This document shows positions 14,282 to 21,200 of a stretch of 22,708 nucleotides of DNA, piece after piece (the stretch's first letter is position 1; each line of letters starts with the position of its first letter). The stretch lies in assembly GCF_016757755.1 (NCBI RefSeq), contig NZ_CP068438.1, positions 1 to 22,708 of the forward strand, read 5' to 3'. A model generated the notes under the pieces. It did no database searches. It was not told the DNA's origin and worked only from the letters and a program-made list of their open reading frames with translations. Source of the stretch: Shewanella sp. KX20019 (lineage in GTDB: Bacteria; Pseudomonadota; Gammaproteobacteria; Enterobacterales; Shewanellaceae). The translations under genes and the position numbers were made by a program.

Positions 14282-14712
14282 TATTTATTTTCTATCCGTA
14301 AAACTGTAATTTTTCCTGAAAGAACAAGAAGCAATCGCCATTGTGAATAAGTAGGGAATGAAACACCTTTAATCATGGCGTTTAATGTCCTGTTATGCTT
14401 TGGTGATACACCAATTAAACGCGCTAAATCGGCCTTAGTGACGTTTTGATTTTTAATGATGCTATTTATCAAGATTGCAACTTCTTCAGCGCCAGGGGCC
14501 GTATAATTCGGATTACCACTATCAAGCCAGCTTGCCGGGATCACCTTTGGACGTTCTAACACTTCATTCAATATGTGGCTTGTTGCCTGTTCAAGTTTTA
14601 GATCAATTTCAGCGGCCCTGGCCTTTTGAATTTCGATTGCTGGCACATCAAAAGACAGATTTTTGATTGCTTCAACACTTAATTCATTGCTTTCATTTTC
14701 ACTGTTTTTCAT
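14281..14712 (-). CDS. Helix-turn-helix DNA-binding protein (143 aa)
   Basis: Residues about 74-135 form a lambda-repressor-like (XRE) helix-turn-helix: a helix EEVAILINSIIKNQ, then VTKADLARLIGVSPKHNRTL (helices 2 and 3, about 91-110), then GVSFPTYSQWRLLLVLSG. The first 60 residues are acidic and helical and may mediate dimers or partner contact. The unusual HNRTLNAMIKG recognition helix resembles plasmid or phage regulators that keep the domain at the C-terminus. It is coupled to the downstream 119-aa gene. It is a candidate regulator for the plasmid's dyad sites, but nothing in the sequence links them directly. Confidence 0.75.
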   Translation of the reverse strand: MKNSENESNELSVEAIKNLSFDVPAIEIQKARAAEIDLKLEQATSHILNEVLERPKVIPASWLDSGNPNYTAPGAEEVAILINSIIKNQNVTKADLARLIGVSPKHNRTLNAMIKGVSFPTYSQWRLLLVLSGKITVLRIENK

Positions 14713-14727
14713 GGTTCACCTCAATTG

Positions 14728-14753
14728 AAAAAGGCGCGAATAAATCACGCCTT
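14728..14753 (-). terminator. Hairpin terminator after the specificity-subunit-like gene
   Basis: On the minus strand AAGGCGTG pairs with CGCGCCTT (14753-14746 and 14738-14731, one G-T pair), followed by T5. It lies just upstream of the helix-turn-helix gene, whose promoter could therefore be read through. Confidence 0.55.
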
Positions 14754-14761
14754 GTTATCTG

Positions 14762-15118
14762 TTAAGTGAAATTAATATTTAGCTTTTTAATATCAGCAAT
14801 CGTTATGTGTTTTAGGTTTAACGTTCCTTTTGCCAGTTTTTGAAACTCGCCTTTTTTCCAACTTGCCAAGAACATATAAAACAAAAACTTACCGTTGAAT
14901 TTTTTTTCATCACGGAACTTGATTCCGATGTGTTCAGGGCTAAATTTCAGCGTTGGGCGAGCAACTGTAGAAATCGAACCTTTGCGAACTAACCAGAAAT
15001 CAGCATTTTCAAAATTTGTCTCTATTGCACAATATTTACTAAGCATTTTTAATCTCACATTCTTAGAAAGCCGGTGCGGCCTTCCTTCTTTGCGTTGGAT
15101 GTATAATATGTCAGTCAC
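14762..15118 (-). CDS. Small protein resembling part of a type I restriction specificity (HsdS) domain (118 aa)
   Basis: ATG 15118 is preceded by AGGTG. Residues about 40-115 follow the order of the second half of an HsdS target recognition domain: DFWLVRKGSISTVARPT, IGIKF, then GKFLFYMFLASW, KGEFQKLAKGTLNLKHITI and DIKKLNI. In HsdS proteins this unit reads half of the target DNA; full proteins have two such domains and conserved helices, all missing here. No HsdM or HsdR gene is present. A free-standing half-domain could alter host restriction specificity or act as a decoy, or it could be an unrelated DNA-binding protein. The basic N-terminus is not typical of HsdS. Confidence 0.55.
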   Translation of the reverse strand: MTDILYIQRKEGRPHRLSKNVRLKMLSKYCAIETNFENADFWLVRKGSISTVARPTLKFSPEHIGIKFRDEKKFNGKFLFYMFLASWKKGEFQKLAKGTLNLKHITIADIKKLNINFT

Positions 15119-15141
15119 ACCGACATTGCAACACCTAAATG

Positions 15142-15210
15142 ATTATAACAAGCGCATTAAACAACAACAGACCAACTTTTGATCAATCAGTATGTTTTGC
15201 ATTGTGTAAA
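15142..15210 (-). promoter_or_regulatory. Extended -10 promoter with an upstream dyad for the 15118 gene
   Basis: On the minus strand the dyad TTTACACAATGCAAA (15210-15196) matches the tail-block dyads. A perfect extended -10, TG-T-TATAAT, is at 15150-15142, further away than in promoters 1-3. A TG also occurs at exactly the 29-nt distance (15174-15173) but with a poor hexamer. Confidence 0.45.
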
Positions 15211-15351
15211 GTTAATTGATGTGTAGAATTGCAAACGTATGGCGGGCTTTCAGCATTTGGTTGATTGCCCGTTTTGAATGTTGCTTGATCGCGTTGAAAA
15301 ACGGTACTTGATAGTAATGTTCAGAATTTGCTTGATGCCAGATGTGAAAAA

Positions 15352-15401
15352 GCCCCGTTATCCGGTAAGTGTTTCAGCACTTACTTTCATTTAACAGGGG
15401 C
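15352..15401 (+). ncRNA. Nested hairpin upstream of the 49-aa membrane peptide
   Basis: GCCCCGTTA (15352-15360) can pair with TAACAGGGGC (15392-15401, one bulged A). Inside, GTAAGTG (15365-15371) pairs with CACTTAC (15378-15384). The hairpin lies 62 bases before ATG 15464 and could be a regulatory leader or a small RNA. There is no T tract after it. Confidence 0.4.
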
Positions 15402-15463
15402 GATCACATTGAATCAGAACAATTCAATGTTAGCCTTAATTACTATAAGAGGCAACATTGCCA

Positions 15464-15613
15464 ATGAAAAAAACTTTTACGGGCTGTATAGCCCTTGCTG
15501 GCCTTATTGGCCTAGTTTCTGGCCTTATCCTTTGCGGATTTGAACCAGGTGAAGTGATAAAGGTTCTAGGCTTAATTCTTAGTATCTTAACGTTGGCATT
15601 GTTGCAGAAATAG
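15464..15613 (+). CDS. Two-helix membrane peptide (49 aa)
   Basis: ATG 15464 follows AGAGG. The peptide begins MKKTFTGCIALAGLIG and has two hydrophobic segments (about residues 7-24 and 32-47) separated by GFEPGE, a short charged hairpin turn. The Lys-rich start and the Gly/Cys content give a small integral membrane protein. It may be a regulator, a holin-like or toxin-like peptide; nothing decides. A structured RNA precedes it and a hairpin follows. Confidence 0.6.
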   Translation: MKKTFTGCIALAGLIGLVSGLILCGFEPGEVIKVLGLILSILTLALLQK

Positions 15614-15629
15614 TGACTAGCTAACTAAA

Positions 15630-15652
15630 AGCGGGCGGTTTCGGCCCCCGCT
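15630..15652 (+). terminator. GC-rich hairpin between the 49-aa gene and the DUF2786 gene
   Basis: AGCGGG (15630-15635) pairs with CCCGCT (15647-15652); two further G-C pairs are inside. GATTAGTTGTTTT follows, a loose T-rich tail. Confidence 0.5.
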
Positions 15653-15716
15653 GATTAGTTGTTTTATTTGCTGATGTAAGCCCCGCCACCACTCCCAAAA
15701 TTGAACAGGTGAAGCC

Positions 15717-16397
15717 GTGAATGATAAAGCCTTAGACAAGGTTAAAAAGTGCCTTGAACTAGCTAAATCAACCAATGAACATGAAGCCGCGCAAGCAATC
15801 GCCATGGCTCAAAAATTGATGAAGAAATACGGCCTAAGTGATCGAGAAATCGAATTCATGAACATGGGTGATGCTGTTAGCAAATCGCGTGTTCAAGTTA
15901 GGCCCCCGGTTCACATTGTCGCCCTGGTAAATGTGATAGCCACATCATTTGGCGTTAAGCCTCTTTTGCTTTCAGATCATGGCCATTGCAAAGTTCAGTT
16001 TATTGGTGAAGAAGCTGAATCACTGATCGCCAGTTATTCCTTTGATTTATGCATACGTGAATTAACCAGGCTTAGATCTGATTACGTGAAAACCATTCAC
16101 AAGAATTGCAAGGCATATACAAAAACCGTCCGGGCTGATGCTTATTGCCGGGGTTGGGTTTCTGAAGTAAAAAACAAATTACCAGTGCCAGAACAAGAAG
16201 AAGAAAAGCGCGTTATGCTTAAAAATTTTTATGATGATTTTGTTAGCGGCCAACGAATAACAACAACCAACGCAGAAGCCCGGGAAAAGAAAGGAAGTGA
16301 TGATTTTAAACACTTCATGAAGGGTTCAAGCGATGGAAAAAAATTCAATGTTAGAACGCCAGTGAGCGGAAAAAGCAACATCAAACTAATTGGCTAG
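15717..16397 (+). CDS. DUF2786 family protein (226 aa)
   Basis: GTG 15717 follows AGGTGAA. Residues about 6-40 (KVKKCLELAKSTNEHEAAQA, IAMAQKLMKKYGLS) match the DUF2786 helical motif seen in many phage and plasmid proteins of unknown function. The following region (about 65-145) is a mixed domain with FIGEEAESLIASYSF and basic clusters (ELTRLRSDYVK, YCRGWVSEVK) that suit nucleic-acid binding. The C-terminus is Lys/Gly/Ser-rich and probably disordered. A role in DNA processing or packaging has been suggested for the family from context only. A palindromic hairpin separates it from the convergent gene. Confidence 0.8.
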   Translation: MNDKALDKVKKCLELAKSTNEHEAAQAIAMAQKLMKKYGLSDREIEFMNMGDAVSKSRVQVRPPVHIVALVNVIATSFGVKPLLLSDHGHCKVQFIGEEAESLIASYSFDLCIRELTRLRSDYVKTIHKNCKAYTKTVRADAYCRGWVSEVKNKLPVPEQEEEKRVMLKNFYDDFVSGQRITTTNAEAREKKGSDDFKHFMKGSSDGKKFNVRTPVSGKSNIKLIG

Positions 16398-16413
16398 GGT
16401 TGCCGCCCGAAAA

Positions 16414-16440
16414 GGTGATCATTTCTCAATTGTGATCACC
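16414..16440. terminator. Palindromic hairpin between convergent genes
   Basis: GGTGATCA (16414-16421) pairs perfectly with TGATCACC (16433-16440). It lies between the ends of genes 15717-16397 and 16833-16453 and could act in both directions, but it lacks a T run. Confidence 0.4.
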
Positions 16441-16452
16441 CTGCCTTCCCTA

Positions 16453-16833
16453 TTATTCAGGCAAATAACCGCACATCATTTCCAAAACTTCAGATTCAGA
16501 AAGTTCAACCATTTCACCCGCTTCATTAACTGAATGCATTTTATTTGTATATGCGTTTTCACGGCGGTATGGCGCATCATAAGCCCTAGCCCATGCGTTT
16601 TCCTTCATGTAACCAGGCATTTCTTCAAGCGGGTTTTCAGAGCTAATCAGGATGCACAAAGAGCGGTCCCAAGCACCACCATTAAGCACATAAGCAGCCT
16701 GGCCGCTTTCATGTTCCACGATGTATGGCACGTTCCACCATTCGCGCAATTCAGCCTGATCACGTTCACTATTATCAGTATTTTGGCAAATTGGATGCCA
16801 TTTCAATATTGGTGTTCCATTAACTAGTTTCAT
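16453..16833 (-). CDS. Hypothetical acidic protein (126 aa)
   Basis: ATG 16833 is preceded by AGGGGA. The protein is acidic with many aromatic residues: WHPICQNTDN, EWWNVPYIVEH, GGAWDRSLCILISSENPLEE, then a Glu-rich end (VELSESEVLEMMCGYLPE). No membrane segment or catalytic motif is visible and no family was recognised. It lies directly downstream of the membrane winged-helix gene (22 bases between) and is probably in the same transcript. Confidence 0.65.
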   Translation of the reverse strand: MKLVNGTPILKWHPICQNTDNSERDQAELREWWNVPYIVEHESGQAAYVLNGGAWDRSLCILISSENPLEEMPGYMKENAWARAYDAPYRRENAYTNKMHSVNEAGEMVELSESEVLEMMCGYLPE

Positions 16834-16855
16834 TTCGATTCCCCTTGATTCCTGG

Positions 16856-17698
16856 TTATGCCAAAGCGTACCCGTTCCGATATGGTTTTAATACTCCCCC
16901 GGCAGCAAGTTCAGAAAGTGTATTGCTGATCACTTCCCGACCTACCCCGGTAAATGCCGCCATGATTCCACGGTGTGACGGCTTCACATTACCAGCCAAT
17001 ATTTCAGCTTTGATGTGTGTTGCAGTGTCACGCGCCGGGCCTGATAGTGTGTTGATTTGTGGCGGCATATTACCTTGATCACTAGGCGTGATAATGATGT
17101 GTTCGCTTGAGTGTGTGACCGTGTTTTGTGAGTGTGTGCGAGTGTTTGAACACATGGCAACGGCAAGCACAGAAACAAATTCAAGAGCCATAGCAACGAT
17201 CAGAATGATGTTTTCACCATGTTGGTTGATTAGATTATTTTCACCAGGAAGGGCCGCCAATTCATCACGCAATATTGATACCCGGTTTTCAGTATTTAAC
17301 GCACGTGAACGATAGCCATTGTTTAGATCTGAATTGATTGAAATTTCAAGGCGTTCAATCTGGTCATGCAAGCCAACGTAAGCGGTTGTTTGTTGTTTGC
17401 TGGCATTCATACCACTTTCTAATGCCGAAACGCTTCCAGCAACGCTGATGGCCATCAGAACGGCGGTTATTGATACCAGGCTAAACGCTTTGAAGTGATT
17501 CCCGGTTTTGTGCTTCCTGGCGGCTTCACTGGAAAAGATAAGCTTTCCACCTTCCAGGCATAAACCAACCACGGCCATTGGCCAGGCCATACCCATTGAA
17601 GAACCAAGGCCAAACAGGAAAGAGGCTGTAAGGTAGGCAGACACGCCACATGATGCAATTGAAAGGGTGATCAGCCCATAAGATGTGTTATTATTCAT
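16856..17698 (-). CDS. Polytopic membrane protein with a C-terminal winged-helix-like domain (280 aa)
   Basis: Four hydrophobic segments are visible: about 9-32, 36-56, 70-92 and 163-183. A long helical, possibly coiled-coil part (about 100-155) lies between segments 3 and 4. After segment 4 comes a polar Thr/Ser/His linker (about 184-215). The last 55 residues look like a winged helix: IKAEILAGNVKPSHRGIMAA, then VGREVISNTLSELAAGG, then VLKPYRNGYALA (beta wing). That combination suggests a membrane-anchored DNA-binding protein: DNA or plasmid tethering, or signal-driven regulation. The winged-helix call is from pattern only. A shorter start is unlikely because the first segment would be lost. 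Confidence 0.65.
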   Translation of the reverse strand: MNNNTSYGLITLSIASCGVSAYLTASFLFGLGSSMGMAWPMAVVGLCLEGGKLIFSSEAARKHKTGNHFKAFSLVSITAVLMAISVAGSVSALESGMNASKQQTTAYVGLHDQIERLEISINSDLNNGYRSRALNTENRVSILRDELAALPGENNLINQHGENIILIVAMALEFVSVLAVAMCSNTRTHSQNTVTHSSEHIIITPSDQGNMPPQINTLSGPARDTATHIKAEILAGNVKPSHRGIMAAFTGVGREVISNTLSELAAGGVLKPYRNGYALA

Positions 17699-17729
17699 TT
17701 GTCATTTTTCCCATAAGATTTGTGACATT

Positions 17730-17765
17730 AACCCCCGTGAAAGGTCGAAGATTCACGGGGGTTTT
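17730..17765 (+). terminator. Strong hairpin (12-bp stem) between minus-strand genes
   Basis: AACCCCCGTGAA (17730-17741) pairs perfectly with TTCACGGGGGTT (17752-17763). The plus strand continues TTCCTTTT, so the hairpin is best oriented for plus-strand transcripts. It also lies just after the end of the minus-strand gene 17969-17775, where only TTAATG follows. Confidence 0.6.
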
Positions 17766-17774
17766 CCTTTTAAA

Positions 17775-17969
17775 TCATGCGCTTATTTTACCATGCGCAA
17801 AGATTCCAACCAAGAAATTTAGCCAAAATCCAACCTGTTCGATCATCAATTGATCATACCCTTCAAACGTCCTGTATCGAGTTCTAAGCCTGTTAAGCCG
17901 CTTTTTGGTATCTGTATTGCAATAATTAAGATCTTGGCCGCTGTGATGCATTATGCTTGCTCTAATCAT
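17775..17969 (-). CDS. Hypothetical small protein (64 aa)
   Basis: ATG 17969 shares its A with the TGA of the upstream gene (TGATG); a GTG three bases before is also possible. The protein is basic in its first half (KKRLNRLRTRYRTFEG) and more hydrophobic near the end (IEQVGFWLNFLVGIFAHG), which could be an amphipathic helix. No family was recognised. The coupling suggests a partner of the 85-aa protein. Confidence 0.55.
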   Translation of the reverse strand: MIRASIMHHSGQDLNYCNTDTKKRLNRLRTRYRTFEGYDQLMIEQVGFWLNFLVGIFAHGKISA

Positions 17970-18226
17970 CACTTTGAACGGCGTTGATTGATTAAATCTT
18001 TAAATGATTCAGAAAATTCAACTGGCAATGCAACTTGTTTTTTTAGTATGTGGCGATCAACAAATTTCTGTGGATCTAATCCAACGGCCCTTGATGCCTC
18101 AAATCCACGTTTAATCCATTCTGAAGGAATCTTGTGTTTGTCTGAAAGATCAGAAATCACCTTCCAATCCATCTGGCCAGCTTCTTCAGGCGTAAGAATT
18201 CGGATAGAACTAGCATCATATGTCAT
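17969..18226 (-). CDS. Hypothetical small protein (85 aa)
   Basis: ATG 18226 starts MTYDASSIRIL. The protein is helical and charged: EEAGQMDWKVISDLSDKH, IKRGFEASRAVGLD, then FSESFKDLINQRRSK. No HTH, membrane or catalytic motif stands out. Its upstream region holds two inverted TTTAC/GTAAA-like elements. It is transcribed away from the origin and coupled to the 64-aa gene. A toxin-antitoxin pair is conceivable from size and coupling alone, with no motif support. Confidence 0.6.
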   Translation of the reverse strand: MTYDASSIRILTPEEAGQMDWKVISDLSDKHKIPSEWIKRGFEASRAVGLDPQKFVDRHILKKQVALPVEFSESFKDLINQRRSK

Positions 18227-18488
18227 TTGTAAAACTCACTGTAAAGCCACTCAAGGCCATGTAACGTGTTTTACAGTAAATCACACGACAGCAATTGATT
18301 CAAAGCCGCTGTGAGCCGTTCAGGGGCCTTCTAGGGTGGTTTGTGGTTAGGTTTTTAACTCTAATCGTGATTTTGATCGTTGTGCCTGGATGATCTGTTT
18401 TAAAAATCAAAAAAAAGAAAAATAGAACTATTATTGATTGAGCGAAGCGGATTGATTGGGCGGTATGTTGAAAACTTGCGAAGCGAAG
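18227..18488. promoter_or_regulatory. Intergenic region between the 85-aa gene and the origin
   Basis: No ORF is supported. It holds TTTACAGTAAA (18275-18285), a shorter relative of the plasmid's dyads, and short repeated GCGAAGCG/GCGAAG elements near 18433, 18479 and 18485, next to the first DnaA box. Confidence 0.35.
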
Positions 18489-18771
18489 TTATCCACATAT
18501 CCCCATTCTGATAAAACAGAGATTAATGATCTTATCCATATTTTGAAGAATGAGAAATGTGGGTAAGTCATTAAGGAGTATAACGATATACGTTAGTATA
18601 TCTATAAAAAAGATATAACAGACCCCCCGCGAAGCCACGCCACATAAGGGCTTGAAGATTCCAACTACACCCTCATTCTGATCCAACTACACCCTCATTC
18701 TGTTTAGTTACACCTTATTTCTGATCCAACTACACCCTCATTCTGATCAATTCACAAAGTGATGTGGATAA
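18489..18771 (+). other. Replication origin (oriV) with DnaA boxes, AT-rich stretch and iterons
   Basis: A perfect DnaA box TTATCCACA is at 18489-18497, a near match TTATCCATA is at 18532-18540, and a perfect box on the other strand, TGTGGATAA, is at 18763-18771. Between them are an AT-rich segment with the palindrome GATATAC-gtta-GTATATC (18585-18602), a likely unwinding element, and the iteron array at 18660-18746. This order is typical of Rep_3/RepB plasmids. Confidence 0.8.
18660..18746 (+). repeat. Four iterons of 22 bp for the Rep protein
   Basis: Units begin at 18660, 18682, 18703 and 18725. Units 1, 2 and 4 are nearly identical (core ACTACACCCTCATTCTG); unit 3 is degenerate (AGTTACACCTTATTTCTG). 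A further weak copy (ATCCACATATCCCCATTCTG, 18491-18510) overlaps the first DnaA box. Confidence 0.85.
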
Positions 18772-18788
18772 CAAAACACACCTAATAG

Positions 18789-18833
18789 TTGACTCAGTTA
18801 CACCCTATGTTATGATTCGGGGTGTAATTGAGT
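18789..18833 (+). promoter_or_regulatory. rep promoter and autoregulatory operator
   Basis: TTGACT (18789-18794) and TATGAT (18811-18816) are 16 bp apart. The promoter is embedded in an inverted repeat, ACTCAGTTACACCC (18792-18805) with GGGTGTAATTGAGT (18820-18833, 13 of 14 matching), whose core is the iteron core. Rep dimers probably repress here, as in F, P1 or pSC101-like systems. Confidence 0.75.
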
Positions 18834-18847
18834 TGATGGTAATAACA

Positions 18848-19858
18848 ATGAAACCGATAAAAAAACCGCACCATGCCATGATTGCTAGAATGAATTTCTC
18901 AGCAAGAGAGAGGGATTTGATAACACTGATGTACAGGGGTGTAAAATCTGCTTACGACAAGGAATATTACAAATCAAAAAAAGTTGATATTGATTCATTG
19001 CCAAACGTTTACGAATTCACAAAAGATGAATTGTTTGATGTGTTTAATTTAAGCAAACAAGGCTTATATGATGCATTGGATTCATCGACAGATGGCGTAA
19101 TGTCTAAGCTAATTTCAATAAAGTTACCAAATGAAAATAAATTTAAAAAGAAGCTGATTTGTTATGATGCTGAATTTAGCGATGGCGTGTTAAAGCTTGC
19201 CATACACCCTGATTTTATTCCATCAATGGTTGATTATTCAAAGGGATACACAGAGTTTGATTTGAATTTACAATTGTCGCTAAGTGGAAATTATGAAAAA
19301 CTAATATTAGAGCTAATAAGCAGGTTTAAAAATAATAAAAATTATGTTTTAACGCTTGGTGAATATTGTGATTTGTTTCAAATAAACGTATCTGATTATT
19401 CACGACCTCAAGTTTTTTTTAATACGGTATTAAATAAGCCAATACAACGACTAATTAAAGCAAGTAATGGTGTTTGGACAGCTAAAGAAGGGTTTGATAA
19501 GGGGTATTCTGTTATTAAATCTGGAAGAAGCTATAAAGATTCAGATAAAATTATTTTCAAAATGAAATACAACGATCCTGATAAATCTGAAATTCCACTG
19601 TATGAACAATTAAATGCAATCAGAATTGAAAAAAATCACGGTTTATTAATGTTCATTGATGCCGCTATTGCATCACTTGAATTGCTTGAAGCAAACGTGA
19701 TAACTGATGAATCGCTTGCAACATTAACAACAACAATCAACATGTTAAATTTCAATGATGGCATTGATTTAGTAATTGATAAAGATACGCAAGAAATGAT
19801 TGATTTCAGAAAGGAACAAGGCGATCAAGAGTCTTTCTGTAATCCGTTAAATTTGTAA
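18848..19858 (+). CDS. rep: Replication initiator, RepB/Rep_3 family (336 aa)
   Basis: I chose ATG 18848; GTG 18764 in the same frame lies upstream of the promoter and cannot be the main start. ATG 18836 is an alternative. The protein is basic at the start, then shows the two winged-helix layout of RepE/RepA/pi proteins. The first domain spans about 10-145: NFSARERDLITLMYRGVKSA, then FTKDELFDVFNLSKQGLYDAL as a helix-turn-helix, then a wing. The second spans about 150-250: EFDLNLQLSLSGNYEKLILE, then ..LTLGEYCDLFQIN.., with a recognition-helix region near PQVFFNTVLNKPIQRL. It binds the iterons and recruits host DnaA/DnaB. The length is slightly greater than many family members. Confidence 0.85.
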   Translation: MKPIKKPHHAMIARMNFSARERDLITLMYRGVKSAYDKEYYKSKKVDIDSLPNVYEFTKDELFDVFNLSKQGLYDALDSSTDGVMSKLISIKLPNENKFKKKLICYDAEFSDGVLKLAIHPDFIPSMVDYSKGYTEFDLNLQLSLSGNYEKLILELISRFKNNKNYVLTLGEYCDLFQINVSDYSRPQVFFNTVLNKPIQRLIKASNGVWTAKEGFDKGYSVIKSGRSYKDSDKIIFKMKYNDPDKSEIPLYEQLNAIRIEKNHGLLMFIDAAIASLELLEANVITDESLATLTTTINMLNFNDGIDLVIDKDTQEMIDFRKEQGDQESFCNPLNL

Positions 19859-19889
19859 AAAATTAAAGTATCAATAAAGGCAAGAACAC

Positions 19890-20564
19890 TTGAAAACGAT
19901 AAACCGAATAAAACCACTGAATCCAAACAATTTCTTTGCATTTGAGTTTCATGGGAAAAAATTTGACAAACCAATAATTGGCTACTGTAGATGCATACAA
20001 TCAGTTGTTTCAAAAGTGAAAGAGTCTGATTGTGATGATGTTATTATTTATGAGTTCAATAAAAATGGTGAACATCGTAAATATGCTAAACATTTAACTT
20101 CAAATATTGAAACAGATGTAAAGCCAGTTAGAAAACTATCAATGATAACCAGTGATTTTTTAAGTGTTGATTTTATTGAAAAATATGAGCAATCATTGAC
20201 AACTATTAATGGAACTTATTATCAAGATGAATATACAAGAAAGGAGAGGTTAAGATTTTGGTCTAAAGCTAACGATCAATTGTGCCTAAGATTTGGTTTT
20301 ATAGATAATAACGAATTGATTTTAATCGCTGGAAATCTGCCATCACTTGATCTTGAAGTGCTGCATGAATTTGTAAGATTATTGTTTTCAAATGGTTCAT
20401 GGATTTTATCTGAACGTTACGGTGGCATTTCTGTATTTTGTTCGTGTTGTTATCATCACAATGATAATAATCTTAAATTAGGCTTCTATCTTCCAGAAGA
20501 GGAAATGTTAAGAGCTTATGTGCTTGGAATTCTTCAAGAAGCAACTGGGCTTGAATTAACTTAA
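19890..20564 (+). CDS. Hypothetical protein downstream of rep (224 aa)
   Basis: TTG 19890 has AAGG nine bases upstream; no ATG gives a better start near it. It lies 31 bases after rep and is probably co-transcribed. The protein is soluble and mixed alpha/beta, with FFAFEFHGKKF near the start, SDFLSVDFIEKYEQSL in the middle, LRFWSKANDQLCLRFGF, ELILIAGNLPSLDL, and a late cluster VFCSCCYHHND (three Cys, two His) that could bind metal. No family was recognised. A terminator follows. Confidence 0.7.
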   Translation: MKTINRIKPLNPNNFFAFEFHGKKFDKPIIGYCRCIQSVVSKVKESDCDDVIIYEFNKNGEHRKYAKHLTSNIETDVKPVRKLSMITSDFLSVDFIEKYEQSLTTINGTYYQDEYTRKERLRFWSKANDQLCLRFGFIDNNELILIAGNLPSLDLEVLHEFVRLLFSNGSWILSERYGGISVFCSCCYHHNDNNLKLGFYLPEEEMLRAYVLGILQEATGLELT

Positions 20565-20589
20565 CGAAGATCACACCGACTTCAAACAG

Positions 20590-20610
20590 CCGCCTTTATG
20601 GCGGTTTTTT
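20590..20610 (+). terminator. Rho-independent terminator of the rep operon
   Basis: CCGCC (20590-20594) pairs with GGCGG (20600-20604) and is followed by six T. Confidence 0.8.
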
Positions 20611-20611
20611 A

Positions 20612-20675
20612 TTGCTTGTAATTAATAAGGTATGTACTATTGTTTTACACAACGTAAATAAAAAGGTATGTACTA
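20612..20675 (+). promoter_or_regulatory. parA promoter with two partition-type repeats
   Basis: TTGCTT (20612-20617) and TACTAT (20635-20640) are 17 bp apart. The repeat AAGGTATGTACTA occurs at 20627-20639 and 20663-20675, flanking a dyad TTTACACAACGTAAA (20644-20658). The repeats cover the -10 and the ribosome binding region, so the downstream DNA-binding protein probably autoregulates here; two related copies follow the operon. Confidence 0.6.
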
Positions 20676-21200
20676 ATGCAATCAAAACATGTTGTTTTTT
20701 TCAACACCAAAGGCGGTGTTTGCAAGTCTACTCTTTGCGAATACACATCAAATGGCCTTCAGTCATTGGGCAGATCAGTTGACGTTACAAACAACGACCA
20801 GCAACAACACATCACGCTAATTCAAAATGATGATGCTGAATTTTTCCTTTATGACACAGCAGGGGCATTCACTGTTAAAAACATTGATTTGCTAAAGGCG
20901 GCGGCTGAAGCTGAAGCGGTGATCATTGTTCCAATCACAACAGGGAAAAACGATTTGAAAGAATTTGGATTTCTTTTGGAACGACTTGAAGAATATGGCG
21001 TTAAGGATAAGGCCCGGTTTGTTTTCACTAAGACCAGAGCAAACAGCAAGGCATTGAAGGAGCGCCGCCAAACGCTTTCAGAGCATGGTATTGAATCAGC
21101 CCGGTATGTTATGCCACACCTTGAAGACTTCAGCGAACAGCGCGACACAGCGCGAACCAGAAACGAAATTTCAGCATTCATTCATGAGGTGATCTTGTAA
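20676..21200 (+). CDS. parA: ParA-family partition ATPase (174 aa)
   Basis: ATG 20676 follows AAGG inside the repeat. The deviant Walker A motif KGGVCKST is at residues 12-19 (Lys12 and Lys18), the A' region VTNNDQQQ near 37-44, and Walker B FFLYDTAG at 56-63. The length of 174 residues is near the short end for ParA, and no N-terminal DNA-binding domain is present, so it belongs to the type Ib kind (ParA with a small ribbon-helix-helix partner). It uses ATP binding to move plasmid copies over the nucleoid. The stop overlaps the next start (TAATG). Confidence 0.85.
   Translation: MQSKHVVFFNTKGGVCKSTLCEYTSNGLQSLGRSVDVTNNDQQQHITLIQNDDAEFFLYDTAGAFTVKNIDLLKAAAEAEAVIIVPITTGKNDLKEFGFLLERLEEYGVKDKARFVFTKTRANSKALKERRQTLSEHGIESARYVMPHLEDFSEQRDTARTRNEISAFIHEVIL

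Noticed and set aside
17775..18226. Toxin-antitoxin pair
   Set aside because: Size and coupling fit, but neither protein shows a known toxin motif or antitoxin DNA-binding domain, so the call is not supported.
18764..18847. Longer rep reading frame starting at GTG 18764
   Set aside because: The promoter (18789-18816) and operator lie inside this stretch, so a transcript from that promoter cannot contain this start; ATG 18848 is better placed.
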